Source: Candidatus Saccharimonadota bacterium
GTDB taxonomy: Bacteria > Patescibacteriota > Saccharimonadia > Saccharimonadales > JAQGHD01
Reading direction: 5' to 3'
Length of the DNA stretch: 39,060 nucleotides
Assembly (NCBI GenBank): GCA_028288965.1
Contig: JAQGHD010000028.1
Coordinates: 1 to 39,060 of the forward strand
Part shown: positions 9,179 through 15,811 of the stretch, piece after piece
Layout: every line of letters starts with the position of its first letter
Numbering within the stretch: position 1 is the first letter of the stretch
Notes under the pieces: generated by a model
Told to the model about the DNA's origin: nothing
The model's input: the letters and a program-made list of their open reading frames with translations, nothing else
Database searches by the model: none
Program-made: the position numbers and the translations under genes

Positions 9179-9754
9179 CTATTTTATAACCTCTATATAA
9201 GTCGTCGCCGGATCATTCCTGGCATCGATGTCGAATCCATAATCAGACTGCCTGTATTTCTTATACTTCGCGTCCTTAAATCCTATATGAAGTAATAGTT
9301 GTTTTAAGTGTTTGCGCGTGTAGCCGTATCGATGTTGCCAAGAGTATAAAAAGTCCACCAGCAATTCATCCCACGTGCCAAACAACATTCCCCCATCCAC
9401 ATGCTTCGATACATAGTTAAAGTACTTTTTATTGTGCGTTACATACGCGCGTATCATTTTCGCGGTGTCCGGCCAGCCTATCCTCATGCTGCCCCCCGGT
9501 TCAAGCACCCTATAACAATCATGCAAAAAAGCCTCGCCTTGAGCTTTCGGCAAGTGCTCTATGAAATGCTCATGAAAAATTTTGTCTACGCTATCGTCTT
9601 TATATGGAAGTGGCTTGCGTAAATCCCAATCAAGATCTAGTTGTCCTTTTTTGATATTGTGGTCAGAATTATTATCGACATTTGTCCAGCCCTTACCCTT
9701 AACAACATTCGTACCACAAGCTAGGTGTAGTTTTATAGGCTCGGCTGTCTTCAT
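9179..9754 (-). CDS. SAM-dependent methyltransferase (class I, glycan cluster)
   Basis: This 191-residue cytoplasmic protein looks like a class I methyltransferase. The motif I strand LHLACG is at about residues 8-13, the acidic end of strand 2 is NVDNN, and the DxVDKIFHEHFIEHLP plus VLEPGGSMRIGWPD segments match the central sheet of the predicted SAM-methyltransferase family seen in polysaccharide loci. The likely substrate is a sugar or glycan end group. It is the first gene of the six-gene minus-strand operon ending at 3158. The start ATG follows an AAGGAG ribosome-binding site about 12 bases upstream, a rather long spacing. The promoter and a possible structured leader lie in 9755-9880. 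Confidence 0.8.
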   Translation of the reverse strand: MKTAEPIKLHLACGTNVVKGKGWTNVDNNSDHNIKKGQLDLDWDLRKPLPYKDDSVDKIFHEHFIEHLPKAQGEAFLHDCYRVLEPGGSMRIGWPDTAKMIRAYVTHNKKYFNYVSKHVDGGMLFGTWDELLVDFLYSWQHRYGYTRKHLKQLLLHIGFKDAKYKKYRQSDYGFDIDARNDPATTYIEVIK

Positions 9755-9793
9755 TTTTTAAACCTGCTCCTTTTACTTTTGATGCTTAACATG

Positions 9794-9865
9794 AGCCTGG
9801 GGTATTCTCTTTCATTACCTGCAACTAAGCTTAAATCTAGTGATCCTCTTATGATACCCCTGGCT
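9794..9865 (-). promoter_or_regulatory. Possible structured 5' leader (long inverted repeat)
   Basis: Read on the minus strand, AGCCAGGGGTAT (9865-9854) can pair with ATACCCCAGGCT (9805-9794), giving an 11-of-12 stem with one A-A mismatch and a 48-base loop that contains further small dyads such as AAGCTT. It lies in the predicted leader of the methyltransferase operon, between the -10 at 9875-9880 and the AAGGAG site. The loop does not match a riboswitch class I can recognise. It could instead be an operator for one or both divergent promoters. Confidence 0.4.
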
Positions 9866-9867
9866 TA

Positions 9868-9898
9868 TTGATATATTATACGGTACCTGTCGTATAAT
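9868..9898 (+). promoter_or_regulatory. Promoter of 9905 gene; probably leaderless
   Basis: A perfect TATAAT at 9893-9898 is preceded by TTGATA at 9868-9873 with a 19-base spacer. The GTG start at 9905 is only six bases past the -10, exactly where transcription should begin, and there is no Shine-Dalgarno sequence. This suggests a leaderless mRNA beginning at the start codon. Confidence 0.5.
9875..9880 (-). promoter_or_regulatory. -10 element of minus-strand glycan operon
   Basis: TATAAT on the minus strand, about 120 bases before the methyltransferase start. No convincing -35 hexamer was found at the usual distance. The predicted transcript would begin near 9868, just before the inverted-repeat leader. 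Confidence 0.45.
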
Positions 9899-9904
9899 CA
9901 GAAC

Positions 9905-10672
9905 GTGTTGCCGCTTAAGAAAAAGAAGCTACTAACGTACGTGCTGGTATTCGACCAGTATCATATAATCCGTAAGACATTGGATTTTATGACAGCTTTT
10001 AGCGACCAACTCGAGATTGTCATAATTGAAAACCCAAGCCCTAATAGTCCAAAAATAAAAAAGCTAATCGACAGTTACGGAAATGCCGGCAAGTTAAAAC
10101 GACACTATCTGTTTGAAGATAATATTGCCGCCAATGTTTTCTCCGTCGTATTAGAAAGAGAGCGCAGCGTAATTAAGAAGCACAGCCTAGTAATGCTGAC
10201 CGATGGTGATTTAATTTGCAAAGATGGTGATTGGCTAAAGGAAGAGATAAGCATACTGAAACACAACCCTTCTGTCTTCGTGTGCGGCGTAAGTCTCAAC
10301 TCGTTTAATTTACCAATCAAAACGTTCCCTGAAGCGAAGAATTGGATACCTTTGGACATTAGCGAGCAGGAGGACTATTTCGAAGCTAGGACTGGGCTGC
10401 ACTTGCTTACTTTATCTAGCACTGATTTACTCGGTTTCTTGGATTGGTTCAAGGCTCACGAACACCCCTTTGTGGACAGTACTCTTCATTATTATTGCTA
10501 CGATATTTTAGGTAAAAAATGGGCACGCACTAAGAAGGCAAAGGCACGTCATTTAACATGGGACTTATATGGTGATCTGGAAAATTCATATACGAGGCTA
10601 AAGACCAGTAAGAGTCATAAGGAAATGTGGTTTCATCTAAAGAAGGCTGACTTTAGCCTTAAAGAATACTAG
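9905..10672 (+). CDS. GT-A-fold glycosyltransferase-like protein
   Basis: This 255-residue protein looks like a family-2-type glycosyltransferase. An N-terminal beta-strand region (LLTYVLVFDQYH) is followed by EIVIIENPSP at 37-46 and by the candidate metal site TDGD at 99-102. The C-terminal half is rich in His, Trp and Tyr and matches no subfamily I can name. The start is GTG at 9905, supported by the TATAAT six bases upstream; no ribosome-binding site is seen. It is a single gene lying against the direction of both surrounding glycan genes. It converges on wzt, and the two stop codons interlock in the four bases CTAG (10669-10672). A role in glycan synthesis is inferred from fold and location. 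Confidence 0.65.
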   Translation: MLPLKKKKLLTYVLVFDQYHIIRKTLDFMTAFSDQLEIVIIENPSPNSPKIKKLIDSYGNAGKLKRHYLFEDNIAANVFSVVLERERSVIKKHSLVMLTDGDLICKDGDWLKEEISILKHNPSVFVCGVSLNSFNLPIKTFPEAKNWIPLDISEQEDYFEARTGLHLLTLSSTDLLGFLDWFKAHEHPFVDSTLHYYCYDILGKKWARTKKAKARHLTWDLYGDLENSYTRLKTSKSHKEMWFHLKKADFSLKEY

Positions 10673-11844
10673 GGCTGGACAGGCGTCCAGGTATCCTCAA
10701 GTTTCATCGCAGCACCTCTTGTAATATCTTTGCCACTTATTGAAAACTTGAGCGTGGGTTGGCCTATAGACAACAATTTCCTGCCCTCAACCCTACACAG
10801 AACACTTGTTACTTGGTAGACGCCCACATTGAAAAGTGACTTATCTAAATCGTATTCAATGTGTCCGTCGCCGTTTAATGGCTCTTCATGAGACGTGGTT
10901 AGTTCTGCAACCGAAACTCCATCCCTTAGTATGGAAAAGCCTATGTACATATTACTATTGTCTTTGGACTTGTAGGTAAATTTCATCCGTAGTTTATTGC
11001 TTGTCTGTTCGACAATCTCAGCTTTTAGGTTATGCAGTGGGGATGGTTTTGGGCCATTACTATTGCCGTCTGCTTTTTTTTCAGGAGATTCAAGGTTTTC
11101 TAATTTATACACTTCGGCTATATCAAAAGCATCACCCGCCCGTTTAATCTCTCCGCTCTCTATATATACCGCCTTATTGCAGAAGCGAGAAACCGCCGAC
11201 ATGTCGTGAGATACAAAAATCACCGTCTTTTTTTCTTGCTTCAGTTTCTCAAAGTAGTTATAACATTTTTGCTGAAAGGCAGCATCGCCCACTGCTAATA
11301 CTTCATCCAATAATAAAATATCGCCCTGAGCTCTAATGGCAATAGAAAAAGCTAGCCTTACTTGCATACCAGAAGAGTAGTTTTTGAGCTTTTGGTCCAT
11401 AAACTGTTCGAGCTCGGCAAACTGAACAATGTCGTTATATATGAATTTCATTTCTTTTCGGTTAAAGCCAAGGAGTGCGCCATTTAAAAAGACATTTTCT
11501 TTACCTGTCAGCTCAGGGTTGAAGCCAACACCTAGTTCTATAAAAGGAGTAAGTTTGCCGTTAACTTGAATGTTGCCAGAGGTGGGCGTATAGATGCCTG
11601 CCAATATTTTCAGCAAGGTGCTTTTGCCGCTGCCGTTACGGCCCACAATGCCAAAGAAATCGCCTTTATGTATGTCCAGTGAAATATTTTTGAGCACCTG
11701 TTGACGCTCAAAGCTGCGTCGCTTGCGGAAACTCAGTAATGCACTTTTGAGCGTTGTCTGTTTTTCGTGTGGCAGCTTAAAAGTCTTACCGACCTCATGC
11801 ACGCTAATGGCGACTTCGTCCGGGTTAAGGGCAGGTTCAATCAT
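10669..11844 (-). CDS. wzt: O-antigen/teichoic-type ABC exporter ATPase (Wzt-like)
   Basis: This 391-residue ATPase powers export of an undecaprenyl-linked polysaccharide. Walker A is GRNGSGKST at 68-76, the ABC signature is YSSGM at 156-160, Walker B ILLLDE is at 176-181, and the switch histidine is in SHDM. Residues about 270-391 form an additional beta-rich domain of the Wzt C-terminal type, which in known exporters recognises a modified glycan end. That fits a locus with a methyltransferase and formyltransferase, whose products can act as export signals. The start shares one base with the permease stop (TAATG). It is the last gene of a two-gene unit running from 12644. Confidence 0.92.
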   Translation of the reverse strand: MIEPALNPDEVAISVHEVGKTFKLPHEKQTTLKSALLSFRKRRSFERQQVLKNISLDIHKGDFFGIVGRNGSGKSTLLKILAGIYTPTSGNIQVNGKLTPFIELGVGFNPELTGKENVFLNGALLGFNRKEMKFIYNDIVQFAELEQFMDQKLKNYSSGMQVRLAFSIAIRAQGDILLLDEVLAVGDAAFQQKCYNYFEKLKQEKKTVIFVSHDMSAVSRFCNKAVYIESGEIKRAGDAFDIAEVYKLENLESPEKKADGNSNGPKPSPLHNLKAEIVEQTSNKLRMKFTYKSKDNSNMYIGFSILRDGVSVAELTTSHEEPLNGDGHIEYDLDKSLFNVGVYQVTSVLCRVEGRKLLSIGQPTLKFSISGKDITRGAAMKLEDTWTPVQP

Positions 11845-12644
11845 TAAATATTCTCCGCAAAATATTTTGATTCACGCCGGAAGTACCATACCCCAAGACA
11901 AGTAACCAGAAGAACAACTAGAAATGGTGCATACTGGTGCCAGCCGCCGTTGAAAACTTTATATACCGTTATGGTTTCGTGGGTGATGAGTACATAACGA
12001 GCATCCTGAACAATTTGCGCAAAAGGGTTAATCATTATTAATTTTTGAAGGCTCAGGTTCGTTATTCGCGATAAAGGATACAGAATGGGCGTAATGTAAA
12101 AGCCGCCCTGAAGAATAACTTCCCAAATGTAGTTGACGTCGCGAAAGCGCACAAACAGAGCCGACAAAAAAAACGATAGGCCCAAGGCAAAAACATATAG
12201 TTCCAGCAGTATTAAAAATAGCAACGCACTACTAGGCTGGATCGCCACATGGTTAATAACCAAAAAAATGCCGACCACCACAAGGTTGAGCAAGAAATTA
12301 ATCAAGGCCGATAAGCTGCTGGATACCACGATAATCCAGCGTGGAATACGAATTTTACGGATTAAATCGCCCCGGCCCACAATCGAACCCAGACTCTGCA
12401 CCGTCATTTCTAAAAAGAAGTTCCATATGACAATGCCCAGCAGCAAATATACGGGATAGTGTGAGATGCCGCTGCCTAGTTTTAAGAATTTAACAAAGAC
12501 TACGTATAAAATTATAAAAAGCAGCAGTGGTCGCAGTAGCGACCAAGCATAGCCAAGTACCGAATTCTGATACCGCAGCTTAAAATCGGTCCGAACCAGC
12601 TCAGCTAATAGAGCGCGGTTCGTCTTTGAAAAAATATGTATCAT
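11844..12644 (-). CDS. wzm: Polysaccharide ABC exporter permease (Wzm-like)
   Basis: This 266-residue ABC-2 type membrane protein has about six transmembrane helices, beginning near residue 30 after the interfacial segment LVRTDFKLRYQNSVLGYAWSLL, which is typical of Wzm/TagG permeases. The loop containing FVRFRDVNYIWE and the PILYP element is likewise characteristic. It forms the channel that pairs with the Wzt-like ATPase encoded immediately downstream, with the stop and start codons sharing one base. Its promoter lies in the 49-base divergent gap shared with the gene at 12694. Confidence 0.92.
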   Translation of the reverse strand: MIHIFSKTNRALLAELVRTDFKLRYQNSVLGYAWSLLRPLLLFIILYVVFVKFLKLGSGISHYPVYLLLGIVIWNFFLEMTVQSLGSIVGRGDLIRKIRIPRWIIVVSSSLSALINFLLNLVVVGIFLVINHVAIQPSSALLFLILLELYVFALGLSFFLSALFVRFRDVNYIWEVILQGGFYITPILYPLSRITNLSLQKLIMINPFAQIVQDARYVLITHETITVYKVFNGGWHQYAPFLVVLLVTCLGVWYFRRESKYFAENI

Positions 12645-12663
12645 AGGAGTTAACTAGGTGTCT

Positions 12664-12669
12664 ATTATA
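12664..12669 (-). promoter_or_regulatory. -10 element of wzm-wzt
   Basis: TATAAT on the minus strand, ending 19 bases before the wzm ATG. The predicted leader is about 12 bases and has no good Shine-Dalgarno sequence. No clear -35 was seen. Confidence 0.45.
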
Positions 12670-12678
12670 GAGTAGTTG

Positions 12679-12684
12679 TATACT
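12679..12684 (+). promoter_or_regulatory. -10 element of second glycan operon; near-leaderless
   Basis: TATACT lies nine bases before ATG 12694 with no ribosome-binding site between. The arrangement TATACT-TTAATAAAC-ATG is almost the same as that before the VirB6-like gene (TATAGT-TTAATAAAA-ATG, minus strand, 37863-37880). Confidence 0.45.
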
Positions 12685-12693
12685 TTAATAAAC

Positions 12694-13677
12694 ATGTACA
12701 CACCTTATGTCAGTGTTGTAATTCCCAACTGGAACGGCAAAGATTTGCTTGGCGCTTGCTTGGACTCTTTGCTGGCGCAAACCTCTAAGGCTGAGGTAGT
12801 AGTTGTTGATAATGGCTCGGGTGATGGTTCGCAGTCCTATCTAAAAAAGAACTATCCGGAAGTGACACTGATTGAACTAGATAAAAACTACGGTTTTAGT
12901 GGTGGCGTAAATCGAGGTATCGAACATGCTATGAAAGCTGGCGCAAAATATGTTGCTTTATTTAACAATGACGCTATTGCGGATAAGCACTGGCTTAAAA
13001 ATATACTTGCGGCCGCGGAAACCCAACCAAAATCTGGTATTGTGACAAGCAAGTTTATGCGTATCGACAAAAAACACTTGGATAGCACCGGAGACTTTTA
13101 TAGCGTCTGGGGATTACCGTTCCCGCGCGGCCGCAACGAACTAGATAACGGGCAATACGACGATAAACGGGATGTTTTTGGGGCCAGCGGCGGGGCTAGC
13201 CTATACCGGGCTGCTATGTTACAAGAAGTTGGTTTATTCGACGAGACATTTTTTGCCTATTTTGAAGATGTCGATATGAGTTTTCGAGCTCAGTTGGCCG
13301 GCTGGAAAGTCGTGTATGCGCCACAGGCCATTGCGTATCATCATCTTTCAGCCACAACCAGTAAATTAGGCAGTTTTGCTCGCTACCACTCTGTTAAAAA
13401 CTTTGTGTTGCTGTATACAAAAGACATGCCGGCAAAGCTTTATTGGAAATACTTGCCGTTGGCCTGTCTACAATTTATTCGTCTAGGACTGGGTAGCTTG
13501 GTCCGGGGTGAGTTTTTGACCTTTATGAGAGGCTGGCTGGCGGCCCTTGGACTGATGGGTAGTACGCTAGTCAAGCGTCATCATATTCAGCAATCCCGAA
13601 AAGTATCGACGGCTCACATTGATGGCTTACTGTTCCATCATCGGCCGCCAAAACTTCCGGCATTAGGAGACACATAA
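12694..13677 (+). CDS. GT2 glycosyltransferase (WbbL/rhamnosyltransferase-like)
   Basis: This 327-residue cytoplasmic enzyme belongs to glycosyltransferase family 2. VSVVIPNWNG opens the GT-A fold, VVDNGSGDGS is at about 38-47, and the metal-binding NND is at 91-93. A GGASLYRAAMLQEVGLFDETFFAYFEDVD-type acceptor region follows near 160-190. This pattern is typical of WbbL-like rhamnosyltransferases, but the sugar is not certain. A hydrophobic stretch near 250-285 may be a membrane-associated helix. I chose ATG 12694 rather than TTG 12676 because the latter would overlap the -10 element. It opens a four-gene plus-strand glycan operon, and the next gene's ATG follows its stop directly. Confidence 0.85.
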   Translation: MYTPYVSVVIPNWNGKDLLGACLDSLLAQTSKAEVVVVDNGSGDGSQSYLKKNYPEVTLIELDKNYGFSGGVNRGIEHAMKAGAKYVALFNNDAIADKHWLKNILAAAETQPKSGIVTSKFMRIDKKHLDSTGDFYSVWGLPFPRGRNELDNGQYDDKRDVFGASGGASLYRAAMLQEVGLFDETFFAYFEDVDMSFRAQLAGWKVVYAPQAIAYHHLSATTSKLGSFARYHSVKNFVLLYTKDMPAKLYWKYLPLACLQFIRLGLGSLVRGEFLTFMRGWLAALGLMGSTLVKRHHIQQSRKVSTAHIDGLLFHHRPPKLPALGDT

Positions 13678-14793
13678 ATGAGCAACATTGTTATCGACGG
13701 CCGTGAGCTAACGGCCACAGGCACGGGCACCTATTTAAAGCATTTATTGAGCGAGCTGCAGCAGCTAGACCGAACCAATAGCTATGTAGTACTGCTCAAA
13801 CCAAAGGACATGGAAGACTGGCAGCCAACCAATAAGAATTTCACTAAAGTCGGCTGTAGTTACAAAGAGTTTACCTTTGGCGAGCAAATTGGCTTGCGCA
13901 AACAACTCAAGCACCTGCAGCCGGATCTGGTACATTTTGCCATGGTCCAGCAGCCTGTTTTGTACCGCGGCCGCACCATTACGACCATGCACGATCTCAC
14001 CACCGCCCGTTTCCGCAACCCCTCCAAAAACTGGCTGGTATTTATAATCAAACAAGCCCTTTATAAATGGGTAAATCGTATTGCTGCCCGCAAATCTAAG
14101 GCTATCCTTACGCCCAGTGCATTCGTAAAAGACGACGTGGCTCGCTTTGCCCGCATCAACAGCCGCAAAATTACGGTCACGTATTTGGCCGCCGACAAAA
14201 TTACCGAGGCGCCCGAAGCCATCTCCGAGCTAGAAGGTAAAAGCTACGTCATGTACGTTGGGCGGCCGCAGCCACACAAAAATTTGAGCAGGCTGGTAGA
14301 AGCCTTTGTGCAGCTTCGTCAACAGTACCCCGAGCTGCATCTGGTGTTGGTTGGTAAGCGTGACGCTCTCTATCGTCGCTTAGACAAGCAGCTACAGAAT
14401 CAAGCTATCAAAAACGTGCACTTTATGGGCTTTATGAACGATGGCCAGTTGCGTTGGTTATATGAACATACCAAGGCCTATGTCTTTCCGAGTCTGAGCG
14501 AAGGCTTTGGCTTGCCTGGACTCGAAGCCATGGCACATGATGCTCCGGTGGTAAGCAGTAATGCTACGTGCCTGCCCGAAATTTATGGCGACGCCGCCGA
14601 ATACTTTGACCCCTTAGACGTCAAAGCAATGATCAAAGCAATCGCCAAGGTTATCGACGACGACAAGCGGGCCGATCAATTACGTTCCTTGGGCAAAAAA
14701 CAAGTCGCCACGTATAGTTGGCAGCGCACTGCCGAGCAAACGTTGGCTGTTTACAAACGCGTGCTGAACGATGAGTTACCTCCGGCAGCTTGA
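13678..14793 (+). CDS. GT4 glycosyltransferase (mannosyltransferase-like)
   Basis: This 371-residue retaining glycosyltransferase has two Rossmann domains. The N-terminal acceptor half opens with NIVIDGRELTATGTGTYLKHLL, a form common in GT4 mannosyl- or rhamnosyltransferases of polysaccharide loci. The C-terminal donor half includes VMYVGRPQPHKN near 190-202 and the donor-site motif PSLSEGFGLPGLEAMA near 270-286, with the EGFGLP plus second Glu typical of the family. No membrane segments are seen. The start ATG abuts the upstream stop and has a TAGGAG ribosome-binding site about eight bases away, so the genes are clearly co-transcribed. Confidence 0.9.
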   Translation: MSNIVIDGRELTATGTGTYLKHLLSELQQLDRTNSYVVLLKPKDMEDWQPTNKNFTKVGCSYKEFTFGEQIGLRKQLKHLQPDLVHFAMVQQPVLYRGRTITTMHDLTTARFRNPSKNWLVFIIKQALYKWVNRIAARKSKAILTPSAFVKDDVARFARINSRKITVTYLAADKITEAPEAISELEGKSYVMYVGRPQPHKNLSRLVEAFVQLRQQYPELHLVLVGKRDALYRRLDKQLQNQAIKNVHFMGFMNDGQLRWLYEHTKAYVFPSLSEGFGLPGLEAMAHDAPVVSSNATCLPEIYGDAAEYFDPLDVKAMIKAIAKVIDDDKRADQLRSLGKKQVATYSWQRTAEQTLAVYKRVLNDELPPAA

Positions 14794-14807
14794 GCCCTTA
14801 TTTCTGA

Positions 14808-14813
14808 TATACT
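14808..14813 (+). promoter_or_regulatory. Possible internal -10 (TATACT) before 14825
   Basis: TATACT lies 11 bases before ATG 14825 in the 31-base gap after the GT4 gene. GAGGG follows at once and would serve as a ribosome-binding site only for read-through transcripts. An extra internal promoter is possible, but there is no good -35. Confidence 0.3.
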
Positions 14814-14824
14814 GAGGGCAATAC

Positions 14825-15811
14825 ATGAAGAGCTCAAGTGCTTGCACCATTTCAGTGGTAGTGCCACTATATAACGAAAGTGGTGCCCTCCAGGACTTTC
14901 ATCGGGCCCTCACTAGTGTGCTGGCTCAAAGCGTCGGGACATCCTACGAAATAATCTACTGCGATGATGGCAGTACCGACCAGACAGCTCATGTTGTTCA
15001 GCAGTTTTGCCAAGCTGATGTTCACACAAAACTACTAAAACTTACCCGTAACTTTGGCAAAGAAAACGCTCTGACAGCTGGCATCGCCCAGGCAACGGCT
15101 AAGGCCATCCTGACACTTGATGGTGATGGGCAGCATCCCGTTGAGCTTATTCCAAAATTCATTTCCGCTTGGGAGCATGGTGCACAAGTAGTTGTCGGCG
15201 TTCGGCAGAACCACCCAAACAATAATCGTTCCAAGTGGGTGGGCAGACAGCTTTTTTATGGGGTCTTTAACCGAATAAGTGCTCAAAAATTAATAGCCGG
15301 TTCGACCGACTTTAGGCTCATCGACCAAGCGGTCCAGCAAGCCTTTTTACAACTACCAGAAACCAATCGCATTACTCGCGGATTAATTGATTGGTTAGGT
15401 TTTGAGACTGTGCGGATTCCCTTCAGAACTAAGACTCGAGTAAGTGGCGAGCCTGGGTACAGTTTTAAAAGTCTAGTGCAACTGGCTCTGAATAGCCTGG
15501 TGTCACTCAGCCCAGCTCCTTTGTACATATTTGGTCTTTCCGGTGTAGTGATTACCGTGTTAGCTTTTTTATTGGGGGCATCGGTGTTTGTTGAACAGCT
15601 GCTTTTAGGTGACCCTTGGCACTGGAAGTTTACTGGTACGGCTATGTTGAGTATTTTGTTGCTGTTTTTAGTAGGTATCTTGTTGAGCGCCCAGGGCCTA
15701 CTATCACTGTATGTCTCCCATATTCACAGTCAAAGCAAGCAGCGTCCGCTGTATGTGATCGATTATCGCGGTTCAGCCGGAATAGATACAGAAAGCAGCG
15801 GCAATGCCTAA
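14825..15811 (+). CDS. Polyprenyl-phosphate glycosyltransferase (GtrB/DPM1-like)
   Basis: This 328-residue membrane enzyme would charge a polyprenyl phosphate with a sugar on the cytoplasmic face, giving a donor for extracytoplasmic transfer. The GT-A domain has CDDGSTD at 46-52 and LDGDGQHP at 98-105, the DPM/GtrB metal motif, and a TDFRLID element near 164. Two transmembrane helices at about 235-265 and 275-300 anchor the C-terminus, the usual GtrB/ArnC layout. The gene following encodes a multi-pass membrane protein that could use the lipid-linked sugar, as GtrB-type enzymes usually pair with a GT-C transferase. The stop overlaps that gene's start by eight bases. Confidence 0.88.
   Translation: MKSSSACTISVVVPLYNESGALQDFHRALTSVLAQSVGTSYEIIYCDDGSTDQTAHVVQQFCQADVHTKLLKLTRNFGKENALTAGIAQATAKAILTLDGDGQHPVELIPKFISAWEHGAQVVVGVRQNHPNNNRSKWVGRQLFYGVFNRISAQKLIAGSTDFRLIDQAVQQAFLQLPETNRITRGLIDWLGFETVRIPFRTKTRVSGEPGYSFKSLVQLALNSLVSLSPAPLYIFGLSGVVITVLAFLLGASVFVEQLLLGDPWHWKFTGTAMLSILLLFLVGILLSAQGLLSLYVSHIHSQSKQRPLYVIDYRGSAGIDTESSGNA

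Noticed and set aside
9755-9880. SAM or other known riboswitch before the methyltransferase gene
   Set aside because: The conserved cores of SAM, TPP, purine, ZTP or fluoride riboswitches were not found; only an unassigned inverted repeat is supported.
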